Notes: generated by a model from the letters alone, not told the origin. Counted from the stretch's first letter, positions 51,147-61,428 are shown. The stretch is 64,000 nucleotides of DNA from Streptacidiphilus sp041262525 (GCF_041262525.1 NZ_JBGCCK010000018.1:88822-152821), one strand, 5' to 3'. Numbers and translations: made by a program.

Positions 51147-51905
51147 CTAGGCGCCGGGCGGCACCATGCTGGCCAGCAGCTTGCCGTGGGCGTCGTAGAC
51201 CTTGATCCGCTCGCTCGAGAAGTGGCCGGGTGAGGGCATGACCTGCACCCCCGGCACCCACAGGTACGCGGTCGCGTAGCCGGGGTGACCAGCCAGCTTC
51301 ACCACCGTCGCGTCGTACGGTTTCCCGTCGATCTCGATCGTCATCGCGGCCACGTCGCCGGGACCGATGTACAGCGGCGAGTAGAGCGTGCCCGAGCGGT
51401 TCCCCTCGCTCTGGGCGCCCACCGTGCCCTGCGGCTGGTTCCCGTCCGTGACGCTCTTGCAGCTGTAGGCGCGCGTCGAGTCCGGGCCGAGGCCCTCGCA
51501 GCGCTCCCCTGCCGTCAGCTTCATCCAGATCTGGTGACCGAAGTTCAGGTCCTTGCCCGCCGGGACCACGCGCACTGCCGGGTGGCGGGCCTCGGCCGCC
51601 TTCGTGGGCGAGGTCGACGGCTGCGCCCCCGGCTGAGCCGGCGCCGACCACGCGTGCGCAGGCCCCTGCGCGGCCGCGTGCCCCGCCTGCGCGCCGCCGG
51701 GCGAACTCGCCAGCGCCACGCCCACGGCCGTCGCGGCCGTCGCCCCCACCGCCAGCGTCACCGCGACCGCCCCACGGACGCCACGACGACGCCGCGTACT
51801 CCGGTCGTGCACCGCCGCGACCTTTCCCGCCCAGTCGGATGGTTGGTACCCCATCGCCTCGTCCTCCAGTGCGCGTCGCACCATGTCCTCGTCCTCCCCG
51901 CTCAT
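51147..51905 (-). CDS. Putative anti-sigma factor/membrane-anchored protein
   Basis: 252 residues: cytoplasmic N-terminal helical part (about 1-45, SGEDEDMVRRALEDEAMGYQ), one membrane helix (about 46-70, GVRGAVAVTLAVGATAATAV) and an Ala/Pro-rich then globular extracytoplasmic domain (about 130-252). ATG 51,905 overlaps the sigma-factor stop as ATGA. Topology and coupling are typical of an anti-sigma partner, but I do not see a zinc-binding ASD signature, so that role is inferred. Confidence 0.72.
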   Translation of the reverse strand: MSGEDEDMVRRALEDEAMGYQPSDWAGKVAAVHDRSTRRRRGVRGAVAVTLAVGATAATAVGVALASSPGGAQAGHAAAQGPAHAWSAPAQPGAQPSTSPTKAAEARHPAVRVVPAGKDLNFGHQIWMKLTAGERCEGLGPDSTRAYSCKSVTDGNQPQGTVGAQSEGNRSGTLYSPLYIGPGDVAAMTIEIDGKPYDATVVKLAGHPGYATAYLWVPGVQVMPSPGHFSSERIKVYDAHGKLLASMVPPGA

Positions 51906-52465
51906 CGGTCTGCCTCCGTCGATCCCGACGCCGCGTACCCGGCGAGCGCCGGATGGCCACGGAGCTTGGCCAGGCCTCTGCTCGCCTGGCTCTTGACGTT
52001 TCCGGTGGAACACCCGAGGACCTCGGCGACCTGCTGCTCGCTCAGGTCCTCCCAGTACCGCAGCACGACCACCGCCCGCTGCCGGGGCGGCAGTTCGTCC
52101 AGTGCCTGGAGCAGCACGGAGCGCTGCTCGACCTGGGCCGTGGCGGACTGCTGCGGGCGCTCGGGCACCCAGGGCATCAACAGCTGCCGGGCGCGCCGAA
52201 TGCGGTGCCGACTGAAGCTGTTGTTCACCATGGCCCGGTGCAGATAGGCGTCGGGCGAGTCCAGCCGCCTGATCCTGGCCCAGTGCGGGTACGCCTTCGC
52301 GAGAGTGGCCTGCACCAGGTCCTCGGCCTCGTGGTGATCACCCGTCAGCAGGAAGGCGGTACGCGTCAGGCGCTGCCAGCGCGCCGCCACGAAGGCATCG
52401 AAGTCGACCTCTGCCAGCCCTGGCCAGGTGTCGCCCTCCCCCGCGACCGCCATCGTCGCCACCAC
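51902..52465 (-). CDS. ECF sigma factor (SigE/SigM-like)
   Basis: 187 residues with region 2 (LTRTAFLLTGDHHEAEDLVQ, then ATLAKAYPHWARI) and region 4 (LPPRQRAVVVLRYWEDLSEQ followed by QVAEVLGCSTGNVKSQASRG). This resembles the SigE-family RNA polymerase sigma factors of actinobacteria. GTG 52,465 has GGGGGAGG seven bases upstream. Translation is coupled to the downstream membrane protein. The signal is unknown. Confidence 0.88.
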   Translation of the reverse strand: MVATMAVAGEGDTWPGLAEVDFDAFVAARWQRLTRTAFLLTGDHHEAEDLVQATLAKAYPHWARIRRLDSPDAYLHRAMVNNSFSRHRIRRARQLLMPWVPERPQQSATAQVEQRSVLLQALDELPPRQRAVVVLRYWEDLSEQQVAEVLGCSTGNVKSQASRGLAKLRGHPALAGYAASGSTEADR

Positions 52466-52566
52466 GCACCGCCCTCCCCCCGTACGCCGTGGAACCGCGT
52501 CAGCCACGGCTCTCTCCCTCTTCACCACGCGGGAGCCACCGGGGTTGCACGCGAGGAGGAGACAGC

Positions 52567-52603
52567 GGGGCGCCGCACGCATCTTCTCTGCGTGCGGCGC
52601 CCC
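52567..52603. terminator. Terminator of argH
   Basis: GGGGCGCCGCACGCA and TGCGTGCGGCGCCCC form a perfect 15-bp stem with a 7-base loop (TCTTCTC), 18 bp past the argH stop. Confidence 0.85.
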
Positions 52604-52620
52604 GCGGCGTCAGGACTGGT

Positions 52621-54051
52621 TCAGCGCTTGGCGGAGAGCCACTCCTGCTGGAGCGTCAGGTTCGCCTTGACCTCGGCGAGCTGGACCGCCACCGCGGCCG
52701 GAGCGGTGCCGCCGCGGCCGTTGCGGGAGGCGATCGCGCCGTGGACGGAGAGGACCTCGCGCACCTCAGGCGTCAACGTGGGGCTGATCTCGGCGAACTG
52801 CTCGTCCGTCAGATCGTTCAGCTCCAGGCCGCGCGGCTCGCAGAACTTGACGCAGGCGCCCGCGACCTCGTGCGCGACGCGGAACGGGGTGCCGCGCTTG
52901 ACGAGCCACTCGGCAATGTCCGTGGCGAGGGAGAACCCGGCCGGGGCCAGCTCCTCCAGGCGCTCCTCGTGGACGGTGAGCGTGGCCATCATCCCGGTGA
53001 AGGCCGGGAGCAGCACCTCGAGCGTGTCGCAGGAGTCGAAGACGGGCTCCTTGTCCTCCTGGAGGTCCCGGTTGTAGGCCAGCGGCAGCGCCTTGAGCGT
53101 CGCCAGCAGGCCGGTCAGGTTGCCGATCAGGCGGCCCGACTTGCCGCGGGCGAGCTCGGCGATGTCCGGGTTCTTCTTCTGCGGCATGATCGAGGAGCCC
53201 GTGGAGAAGGCGTCGTGCAGCGTGATGAAGCCGAACTCCTTGGTGTTCCAGATGATCACCTCCTCCGCGATGCGGGAGAGGTTGATGCCGATCATCGCGG
53301 TGATGAAGGCGAACTCCGCCACGTAGTCGCGCGAGGCGGTGCCGTCGATGGAGTTAGCCGCCGAACCGCCCTCGAACCCGAGCTCCGCCGCGACGTACTG
53401 CGGGTCCAGGCCGAGCGAGGAGCCCGCGAGAGCGCCCGAGCCGTAGGCCGAGACGGCGGTCCGGGTGTCCCACTGGCGCAGCCGCTCCGCGTCCCGGCTC
53501 AGTGCCTGGACGTGAGCGAGCACGTGGTGGGCGAAGAGGACCGGCTGCGCGTGCTGCAGGTGGGTACGGCCGGGCATCGCCACGCCCGGGTGGGCCTCGG
53601 CGAGGCCGACCAGCGCCTGCTGCAGGTCGAGGATCAGGCCGCCGATGATCCGCGCGTGGTCGCGCAGGTACATCTTGCCGAGCGTGGCGATCTGGTCGTT
53701 GCGGGACCGGCCGGCGCGCAGCTTGCCGCCGAGCTCGGGGCCGAGCAGCCCGAGCAGCCCGCGCTCGAGCGCGGAGTGCACGTCCTCGTCGGCGACGGTG
53801 CCGGTCAAGGCGCCGGACTCGACGTCGGCGAGGAGGTCGGTCAGGCCCTGCAGCATCCGGGCGAGCTCGTCGTTGGTCAGCAGCCCGGCCCGGTGCAGGA
53901 CCTTGGCGTGGGCCTTGGAACCCGCGATGTCGTAGGGCGCGAGCCGCCAGTCGAAGTGCACGCTGGCCGAGAGCGCGGCGAGCGCCTCGGACGGACCGTC
54001 GGCGAAGCGCGCGCCCCAGAGCCGGACGTCTTCGTTCTTAGCCACGGTCAC
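52621..54051 (-). CDS. argH: Argininosuccinate lyase
   Basis: About 476 residues of the fumarase/aspartase superfamily: the last step of arginine synthesis. Landmarks are DVRLWGARFADG, GRSRNDQIATL, the catalytic loop GSSIMPQKKNPD and the SGR segment after it. Possible starts are 54,063, 54,051 and 54,045; GTG 54,051 has GGAG six bases upstream and gives the usual length. It is about 5 kb away from argCJBDR, as in streptomycetes. A candidate ARG box lies just upstream. Confidence 0.94.
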   Translation of the reverse strand: MTVAKNEDVRLWGARFADGPSEALAALSASVHFDWRLAPYDIAGSKAHAKVLHRAGLLTNDELARMLQGLTDLLADVESGALTGTVADEDVHSALERGLLGLLGPELGGKLRAGRSRNDQIATLGKMYLRDHARIIGGLILDLQQALVGLAEAHPGVAMPGRTHLQHAQPVLFAHHVLAHVQALSRDAERLRQWDTRTAVSAYGSGALAGSSLGLDPQYVAAELGFEGGSAANSIDGTASRDYVAEFAFITAMIGINLSRIAEEVIIWNTKEFGFITLHDAFSTGSSIMPQKKNPDIAELARGKSGRLIGNLTGLLATLKALPLAYNRDLQEDKEPVFDSCDTLEVLLPAFTGMMATLTVHEERLEELAPAGFSLATDIAEWLVKRGTPFRVAHEVAGACVKFCEPRGLELNDLTDEQFAEISPTLTPEVREVLSVHGAIASRNGRGGTAPAAVAVQLAEVKANLTLQQEWLSAKR

Positions 54052-54120
54052 GGCTGTCTCCATTCACTCACTGTGCGGCAGGCAAGCGTGCGCGTACGGC
54101 GGCAGGGCCATACGGCGCTA

Positions 54121-54134
54121 GGCATAAGTATGCA
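54121..54134. promoter_or_regulatory. Candidate ArgR box upstream of argH
   Basis: GGCATAAGTATGCA contains the perfect 12-bp palindrome GCATA-AG-TATGC. Its half-site matches the TGCATA-like element known for actinobacterial ArgR. It lies 70 bp before the argH start. Confidence 0.55.
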
Positions 54135-54291
54135 CTAGCCCGTATGAAACTCAAAGCCACGCCGACCGCCGCGCGAACCCACCTGCCCCCTCGACGCACT
54201 CGCCCTCCGGCCGAGCTCGGGGAGGGTCCGACCTCGGGGCGAGCCGGAGCTGCGCCTGGCGCAGGGCGGGGACCCGTCCGGTCAGGCCTGA

Positions 54292-55461
54292 TCAGGCGAG
54301 GGCGCGGGTCAGGTCCTCGCAGAGGTCCTCGACGTCCTCCAGGCCGACCGAGATCCGCAGCAGCGACGGGTGCGGGCGTGCCTCCGGAGCGACCGGGCGG
54401 TGGGTGAGGGAGGCAGGGTGCTGGATGAGGGTGTCGACGCCGCCGAGGGAGACCGCGTGGGTGATCAGCTCGCAGCGCTCCGCCGCCGAGGCCGCTGCGG
54501 CGAAGCCGTCGCGCAGGGAGAAGGTCAGGACCGAGCCGGGCCCGGACATCTGGCGGCCGACCAGGCCCAGCGGGTCGCAGTCCGGCAGGCCGGGGTAGTA
54601 GACGCGTTCGACCGCGGGCTGCTCGGCCAGCCAGATGGCGAGCTTGCCCGCGCTGCCGCTCTGGTGGCGGACCCGGAGCGGCAGCGTCTGCAGGCCGCGG
54701 TGGAGCAGGTACGCGGCGAGCGGGTGCAGGATGCCGCCGGTGACCGCGCGCACCGGGCGGAGCTTCTGCGCCCACTCCGCGTTGGTCGCGACGACGCCGG
54801 CCAGCACGTCCCCGTGGCCACCGAGGTACTTCGTCGCGCTGTGCACGACGATGGTCGCGCCGTGGCGGATCGGCTGCTGCAGCACCGGCGTGGCGAAGGT
54901 GTTGTCGACCAGCAGCGGGACGTCGCCGCAGCGCGCGGCCAGCGCGGCCAGATCGATCAGTTCGAGCGTCGGGTTGGCCGGGGTCTCGACGACGACCAGG
55001 CCGGTGTCCGGACGGATCGCGCCGTCGACTTCCTCGGCCGTCGCCCAGCTGACCTCGGTGCCGAGCAGGCCGGTGGCGAGCAGGTGGTCGGTGCCGCCGT
55101 AGAGGGGTCGGACGGCGACGACGTGGCCGCGTCCCTCCGCGCGCGCCGCGAGCAGGCAGGCGGTGAGTGCGGCCATGCCGGAGCTGAACGCGACCGCCTG
55201 CTCGGCCCCCTCCAGCTCCGCGAGCGCCTGCTCGAACCGCGCCGTCGTCGGGTTCCACAGCCGCTGGTAGACCGCGCTGCCGCCCTCCGGGATCAGCCCG
55301 CCGGTGGCCAGCGACTCGTAGCTGTCTCCGCCGAGCTCCACGCCGGGCAGCGGGTTGGTGGTCGACAGGTCGATCGGCGGGACGTGCACGCCCATCGCGC
55401 GCAGGTCGGCGCGGCCGGCGTGGACGGCTCGGGTGTCGGGTCGGGTGTCGGCGGACGGCAT
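54292..55461 (-). CDS. Cys/Met-metabolism PLP enzyme (cystathionine gamma-lyase/synthase type)
   Basis: 389 residues of the Cys/Met metabolism family of PLP enzymes. The PLP-lysine motif is HSATKYLGGHGDVLAG; other landmarks are YESLATGGLIPEGG..YQRLWNPT at the N-terminus and VETPANPTLELID mid-protein. Whether it is cystathionine gamma-lyase, gamma-synthase or methionine gamma-lyase cannot be told. ATG 55,461 with GGAGG upstream. Divergent from an Lrp-type regulator with three matching boxes in between, so probably controlled by it. Confidence 0.86.
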   Translation of the reverse strand: MPSADTRPDTRAVHAGRADLRAMGVHVPPIDLSTTNPLPGVELGGDSYESLATGGLIPEGGSAVYQRLWNPTTARFEQALAELEGAEQAVAFSSGMAALTACLLAARAEGRGHVVAVRPLYGGTDHLLATGLLGTEVSWATAEEVDGAIRPDTGLVVVETPANPTLELIDLAALAARCGDVPLLVDNTFATPVLQQPIRHGATIVVHSATKYLGGHGDVLAGVVATNAEWAQKLRPVRAVTGGILHPLAAYLLHRGLQTLPLRVRHQSGSAGKLAIWLAEQPAVERVYYPGLPDCDPLGLVGRQMSGPGSVLTFSLRDGFAAAASAAERCELITHAVSLGGVDTLIQHPASLTHRPVAPEARPHPSLLRISVGLEDVEDLCEDLTRALA

Positions 55462-55532
55462 GGGGCTGGGCCTCCTCGTTGAGGGCTCGGACGGTCCCAG
55501 GATGAAGATTTGCTGATCCAACGGCTACAGTT

Positions 55533-55612
55533 CCGAAGAAGATTCGCGGTAGAGCCGTCCAGCTGTGTACTTCTTCGGATCCGAGCCGCACCATGGGTTC
55601 CGTGCCGAAGAA
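55533..55612. promoter_or_regulatory. Three CCGAAGAA boxes between lyase and Lrp genes
   Basis: CCGAAGAA at 55,533-55,540 and 55,605-55,612, and its reverse complement TTCTTCGG at 55,571-55,578. Centres are 38 and 34 bp apart. An octamer occurring three times in 80 bp of a divergent promoter region is a good candidate for the Lrp operator. The last box is within the first codons of the Lrp gene if the ATG is used. Confidence 0.55.
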
Positions 55613-56072
55613 TCCGCAGCCCGAGCTGGCCCCCGTCGACCGCGCGATCCTGCGCCTGCTGGCCGAGGACGCCCGGATGCCCAACAACGCGATCGCCGAG
55701 GCGGTCGGCATCGCCCCCTCCACCTGCCTCGCCCGGATGCGCGCGCTGCGCGAACGCGGCGTGATCCGCGGCTACCACGCCGACGTCGACCCGGCGGCGC
55801 TCGGGCTCGGCATCCAGGCGATGATCGCGGTCCGGCTGCACGCTCACACCAAGGAGCGGATCTCCAGCTTCACCGCCGAGATCCCTCGCCTGCCGGGTGT
55901 GCTGGCGTCCTACCACCTCGCAGGCGCGGACGACTACCTGCTCCACATCGCCGTCGCCGACACCGACGCGCTGCGGGACTTCGTCGTGGACCACCTCACG
56001 GCGCACCCGGCGGTGGCGCACACCGAGACGAGCCTGATCTTCGGTCACATGCGGGGCCAGGTTGCCCCTTGA
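55593..56072 (+). CDS. Lrp/AsnC-family transcriptional regulator
   Basis: 159 residues: N-terminal helix-turn-helix (LAEDARMPNNAIAEAVGIAP, then STCLARMRALRERG, about 24-57) and the C-terminal RAM ligand-binding domain (about 75-150). It most likely controls the divergent PLP lyase. The ATG at 55,593 or the GTG at 55,602 could be the start; I keep the ATG. Effector probably an amino acid, by family. Confidence 0.9.
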   Translation: MGSVPKNPQPELAPVDRAILRLLAEDARMPNNAIAEAVGIAPSTCLARMRALRERGVIRGYHADVDPAALGLGIQAMIAVRLHAHTKERISSFTAEIPRLPGVLASYHLAGADDYLLHIAVADTDALRDFVVDHLTAHPAVAHTETSLIFGHMRGQVAP

Positions 56073-56122
56073 GAGCTGAGGCCGGTCCGCTCACCATGGC
56101 CGCGTGACGTCAACTCCGGCTC

Positions 56123-56278
56123 CTACGACGGCGGTGGCAGCGGCGCCTGCGGCGGACCGGCGAAGTCGCTCAGCTTGCCGGTCACCAGGCCGGGCCAGGT
56201 CTGCTTCAGCAGGTGGTCGTTGACCACCAGGACGACCAGACCGGCCGTCGTGCCCGGCTGTGCCGCCCACGAGCGCAT
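56123..56278 (-). pseudogene. Truncated remnant of a conserved membrane protein
   Basis: A 51-codon frame starting MRSWAAQPGTTAGLVVLVVN and continuing DHLLKQTWPGLVTGKLSDFA, then stopping after a short proline-rich tail. The NDHxLKxxxPGxVTGKLSDFAG stretch is the recognisable N-terminus of a larger family of membrane proteins, from which the remaining helices are missing. It lies between the Lrp gene and argR. I read it as a decayed remnant; a true small protein is less likely. Confidence 0.5.
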
Positions 56279-56326
56279 ACGAGCGAGTGTCCGCCGCTCA
56301 GGTCACGGCGCGGACACTCCACGATC

Positions 56327-56857
56327 TCAGGACTGGGCCAGCCGCAGCAGATACGCCGCCAGATCCTGGCCGCCGGCCGGGTCGCGGCTGATGATGAGGA
56401 CGGTGTCGTCGCCCGCGATGGTGCCGATGATCTCCTCGACGCCCGACTGGTCGATCGCCGACGCGAGGAACTGGGCCGCGCCAGGCGGCGTGCGCAGCAC
56501 CACCAGGTTGCCCGAGGCTGTCGCCGAGACCAGCAGTTCGGCGGCGAGCCTGGCCATCCGGCCCTCGCTGGCGGACTCGCCCATCGGGGCCAGCGGCGTG
56601 CGGTCGCCGCCCTCTGCGGGGACGGCGTAGATGAGCGCCCCGTCGGAGTTGCGGATCTTGACCGCGCCCAGCTCGTCCAGGTCCCGCGAAAGGGTCGCCT
56701 GAGTGACCATCAGCCCGTCGTCCGCGAGCAGCTTGGCCAGCTGGCTCTGCGAGCGGACGGGCTGACGGGTCAGCAGCTCCACGATCCGTCGGTGCCGCGC
56801 TGTCCGCGTCTGCGGCAGCTGGGCCGCCGTCGACGCGTCGCGATGGGGTTCGGTCAT
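56327..56857 (-). CDS. argR: Arginine repressor ArgR
   Basis: 176 residues: winged helix-turn-helix at about 20-85 (QSQLAKLLADDGLMVTQATL, then SRDLDELGAVK) and the C-terminal hexamerisation and arginine-binding domain with GTIAGDDTVLIIS. It represses the arginine biosynthetic genes and binds ARG boxes; candidate boxes are upstream of argC and argH here. It is the last gene of the argC-J-B-D-R operon, 14 bp after argD. Confidence 0.94.
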   Translation of the reverse strand: MTEPHRDASTAAQLPQTRTARHRRIVELLTRQPVRSQSQLAKLLADDGLMVTQATLSRDLDELGAVKIRNSDGALIYAVPAEGGDRTPLAPMGESASEGRMARLAAELLVSATASGNLVVLRTPPGAAQFLASAIDQSGVEEIIGTIAGDDTVLIISRDPAGGQDLAAYLLRLAQS

Positions 56858-56871
56858 GGAGCAATTGTTCC

Positions 56872-58049
<1,178 letters not shown>

Positions 58050-58053
<4 letters not shown>

Positions 58054-58994
58054 GCCAGTCCCCCAGCGATAATGGTCTGATCGATGTCATTCGTGTCGGG
58101 CACGACCATGGTGCCGATGCCCTCGTCGGTGAAGATCTCCAGCAGCAGGCTGTGCTGGACGCGGCCGTCGAGCACGCGCGCGGTGCCGACGCCCTCACGG
58201 ACGGCGCGCAGGCAGCCCTCCATCTTCGGCAGCATGCCGCTGGCCAGCGTCGGCAGCAGCTTCTCCAGCTCGCTCGTGCTGAGCTGGCTGATCACGTCGT
58301 CCGAGTTCGGCCAGTCGGCGTAGAGGCCCTCGACGTCGGTGAGCACGACCAGCATCTCGGCCTTGAGCGCGACGGCCATCGCGCTGGCCGCGGTGTCGGC
58401 GTTGACGTTGTAGACGTGGCCGTCCGCGCCCCGGGCCACGGAGGAGATGACCGGGATCCGCCCGTCCTCGATCAGCGCCTTGACCGCGCCCGCCTCGACG
58501 TGGGCGATGTCGCCGACCAGGCCGATGTCGACCTGCTCGCCGTCGACCTCGGCGTAGCGCTTGACCGCGGTCATGGTGTGCGCGTCCTCGCCGGTCATGC
58601 CGACCGCGAAGGGGCCGTGCTCGTTGAGCAGCCCGACCAGCTCGCGCTGGACCTGCCCGGCCAGCACCATGCGGACCACGTCCATGGTCTCCGGCGTGGT
58701 CACCCGCAGGCCGTTGGTGAAGGTCGACTCCAGGCCCAGCTTGGCGAGTTGGGCGCTGATCTGCGGGCCGCCGCCGTGCACGACCACTGGGCGCAGCCCG
58801 GCGTAGCGGAGGAAGACGACGTCCTGGGCGAAGGCCGCCTTGAGCGACTCGTCGACCATGGCGTTGCCGCCGAACTTGATGACCACGGTCTTGCCGTGGA
58901 AGCGCTCCAGCCACGGCAGCGCCTCGACGAGGGTCAACGCCTTGGGCAGGGCGGTGTTGTTGCGGGCCTGTTCGCCCTTGGGTGCGATCTGCAC
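58050..58994 (-). CDS. argB: Acetylglutamate kinase
   Basis: 314 residues of the amino-acid kinase family: VVIKFGGNAMVDESLK at the N-terminus, VVVHGGGPQISAQL, and an N-acetylglutamate/ATP region (NVNADTAASAMAVAL). It phosphorylates N-acetylglutamate; actinobacterial forms are usually arginine-inhibited. It lies between argJ and argD. Confidence 0.95.
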
Positions 58995-59030
58995 GACGGG
59001 TCCAGTCTTCGCTGTGGGTGGGCAGCCGGA

Positions 59031-60230
59031 TCAGCTGGAGTAGGCGCTGTTCTCGTGGACGTAGTCGGCGGTCAGGTCGTTGGTCCAGACGGTCGCGGCG
59101 GCGGTGCCCGCCTTGAGGTCGGCGGTGATGACGACCTCGCGGTCCTTCATAGTCACCAGGTCGCGGTCCTCCCCCACGCTGCCGTTCTGGCAGACCCAGA
59201 CGCCGTTGATGGCGACGTCGAGCTGGTCGGGGTCGAAGGCGGCGGCGGTGGTGCCGATGGCGGACAGGACGCGGCCCCAGTTGGGGTCCTCGCCGTGGAT
59301 GGCGCACTTGAGCAGGTTGTTGCGGGCGATGGTGCGCGCCACGTCGACGGCCTCGGCCTCGCTCGTGGCGTTGACGATGTCGATGCGGATGTCCTTGCTC
59401 GCGCCCTCGGCGTCGCCGATCAGCTGGCGGGCCAGGTCGGCGGAGACCTCGCGGACGGCTGCGGCGAACTCGTCGGCGTCGGGCACGATGCCGCTGGCGC
59501 CGGAGGCGAGCAGCAGCACGGTGTCGTTGGTGGACATGCAGCCGTCGGAGTCGATCCGGTCGAAGGTCTTCGTGGTCGCGCCGCGCAGCACCGCGTCCAG
59601 CTCGGGGGCCTCGACCAGCGCGTCGGTGGTGAGGACGACGAGCATCGTGGCCAGGCCGGGGGCCAGCATGCCGGCGCCCTTGGCCATGCCGCCGACGGTC
59701 CAGCCGCTGCCGTGGGCGACGGAGGTCTTGTGGACGGTGTCGGTGGTCTTGATCGCGATCGCGGCGGCCTCGCCGCCGTCAGCGCTGAGGGCCGCGGCTG
59801 CCGTCTCGACGCCGGGCAGCAGCTTGTCCATCGGCAGGCGGACGCCGATCAGGCCGGTGGAGGCGACGGCGACCTCGCCCGCGTTCAGGCCGAGCACCTC
59901 GGCGACCTTCTCGGCGGTGGCGTGGGTGTCCTGGAAGCCGAGCGGGCCGGTGCAGGCGTTGGCGCCACCGGAGTTGAGGATCACGGCGCTGACCGTGCCG
60001 CCCTTGACGACCTGCTCCGACCAGTGCACCGGCGCGGCCTTGACCCGGTTGGAGGTGAAGACGCCGGCGGCGGCCAGCGACGGACCCTCGTTGACGACGA
60101 GCGCGAGGTCGGGCGTGCCGGAGGCCTTGATCCCGGCGGTGACACCGCTGGCGCGGAAGCCGCGCGCCGCCGTGACTCCGATGCCGGCGGTGCCTGCGAT
60201 ACCGGCGGTGGCTGCGGGGTTCTGGCTCAC
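59031..60230 (-). CDS. argJ: Bifunctional glutamate N-acetyltransferase/ornithine acetyltransferase
   Basis: 399 residues of ArgJ, which cycles the acetyl group between ornithine and glutamate. It is made as a precursor and self-cleaves at the Ala-Thr within KGAGMLAPGLATMLV, visible here near residue 195. GTG 60,230 overlaps the argC stop as GTGA; the longer frame is inside argC. Confident assignment. Confidence 0.94.
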   Translation of the reverse strand: MSQNPAATAGIAGTAGIGVTAARGFRASGVTAGIKASGTPDLALVVNEGPSLAAAGVFTSNRVKAAPVHWSEQVVKGGTVSAVILNSGGANACTGPLGFQDTHATAEKVAEVLGLNAGEVAVASTGLIGVRLPMDKLLPGVETAAAALSADGGEAAAIAIKTTDTVHKTSVAHGSGWTVGGMAKGAGMLAPGLATMLVVLTTDALVEAPELDAVLRGATTKTFDRIDSDGCMSTNDTVLLLASGASGIVPDADEFAAAVREVSADLARQLIGDAEGASKDIRIDIVNATSEAEAVDVARTIARNNLLKCAIHGEDPNWGRVLSAIGTTAAAFDPDQLDVAINGVWVCQNGSVGEDRDLVTMKDREVVITADLKAGTAAATVWTNDLTADYVHENSAYSS

Positions 60231-61291
60231 GGTGCGACTCCTGTCTGCGGAAGGCCGAGCTCCTCGGGCAGGCCGAGGGCGATGTTCATGCTCTGGACGG
60301 CACCGCCTGCGGTGCCCTTGGCCAGGTTGTCGATGGCGCTGATGGCGATGATCCGGCCGACCGACTCGTCGAGGGTGACCTGGATCAGCGCGTTGTTGGA
60401 CCCCTGCACGGAGGCGGTGGCGGGCCACTGCCCCTCGGGCAGCAGGTGGACGAAGGGCTCACCGTCGAGCGCGGCCGCGTAGGCGGCGCGGACCTGCGCG
60501 GGCGTCGTGCCCGGCTTGGCCTTGACGCTGCAGGTGGCGAGGATGCCTCGGGACATCGGCGCGAGGGTCGGCGTGAAGGAGACGGCGACATGCTCGCCTG
60601 CGACGGCGGAGAGGTTCTGCGTCATCTCGGGCGTGTGGCGGTGCACGCCGCCGACGCCGTAGGGGCTCATCGAGCCCATGACCTCGCTGCCCAGCAGGTT
60701 GGTCTTGGGCGCCTTGCCCGCGCCGCTGGTGCCGGAGGCGGCGACGACGATCGCCTCGGGCTCGGCGAGCCCCGCCGCGTAGGCGGGGAAGAGCGCGAGC
60801 GAGACGGCGGTCGGGTAGCAGCCGGGGACGGCGATGCGCTTGGCGCCCTCGAGCGCCTTGCGGTTGCCGGGCAGTTCGGGCAGGCCGTAGGGCCAGGTGC
60901 CGGCGTGCGGGGAGCCGTAGAACTTCTCCCAGTCGGCGGCATTGTGCAGGCGGAAGTCCGCGCCGCAGTCGACGACCAGGACGTCCGGGCCGAGCTGCTC
61001 GGCGACGGCGGCGGACTGGCCGTGCGGCAGACCGAGGAAGACGACGTCGTGCCCGGCGAGGGTCTCCGCCGTCGTCGGCTCCAGCACTCGGTCCGCCAGC
61101 GGCCACAGGTGCGGCTGGAGCTCGCCCAGGCTGGTGCCGGCGTTGGAGCCGCCGGTGAGTGCGCCGATCTCGATCGCGGGATGCGCGAGCAGCAGGCGCA
61201 GCACCTCGCCCCCGGCGTACCCGCTGGCCCCCGCGACCGCCGCGCGGAACGTCGATGTCGCCTTGGGAGTCTCCTGCGCCTGAGCTGCCAC
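60227..61291 (-). CDS. argC: N-acetyl-gamma-glutamyl-phosphate reductase
   Basis: 354 residues of the ArgC family: NADP-binding GASGYAGGEVLRLL near residues 21-34, catalytic Cys in VPGCYPTAVSL, and the conserved PHLAPM-type TPTLAPMSRG. First gene of argC-J-B-D-R. GTG 61,291 has GGAGGAG upstream. Candidate ARG-box sequences lie about 30 to 65 bp upstream, over the probable promoter. Confidence 0.95.
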   Translation of the reverse strand: MAAQAQETPKATSTFRAAVAGASGYAGGEVLRLLLAHPAIEIGALTGGSNAGTSLGELQPHLWPLADRVLEPTTAETLAGHDVVFLGLPHGQSAAVAEQLGPDVLVVDCGADFRLHNAADWEKFYGSPHAGTWPYGLPELPGNRKALEGAKRIAVPGCYPTAVSLALFPAYAAGLAEPEAIVVAASGTSGAGKAPKTNLLGSEVMGSMSPYGVGGVHRHTPEMTQNLSAVAGEHVAVSFTPTLAPMSRGILATCSVKAKPGTTPAQVRAAYAAALDGEPFVHLLPEGQWPATASVQGSNNALIQVTLDESVGRIIAISAIDNLAKGTAGGAVQSMNIALGLPEELGLPQTGVAP

Positions 61292-61321
61292 CGTGTCTCC
61301 TCCGTCCCCTCCTCGATATGG

Positions 61322-61358
61322 GGATAACTATACGGAGCTCGGCACATTCATGCAATCA
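61322..61358. promoter_or_regulatory. Candidate ArgR boxes upstream of argC
   Basis: GGATAACTATAC (61,322-61,333) matches the argH box GCATAAGTATGC at 9 of 12 positions, and CATTCATGCAATCA (61,345-61,358) adds a second TGCA-containing site. Two tandem sites are the usual ArgR arrangement. They lie about 30 to 65 bp before the argC start. Confidence 0.5.
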
Positions 61359-61428
61359 GGCATGGGGATCGGCCGGGCGAGGGGCCTCGATTCGCGCGAC
61401 GGTGAGGGGTAGATGTCAAGATGTCCGC

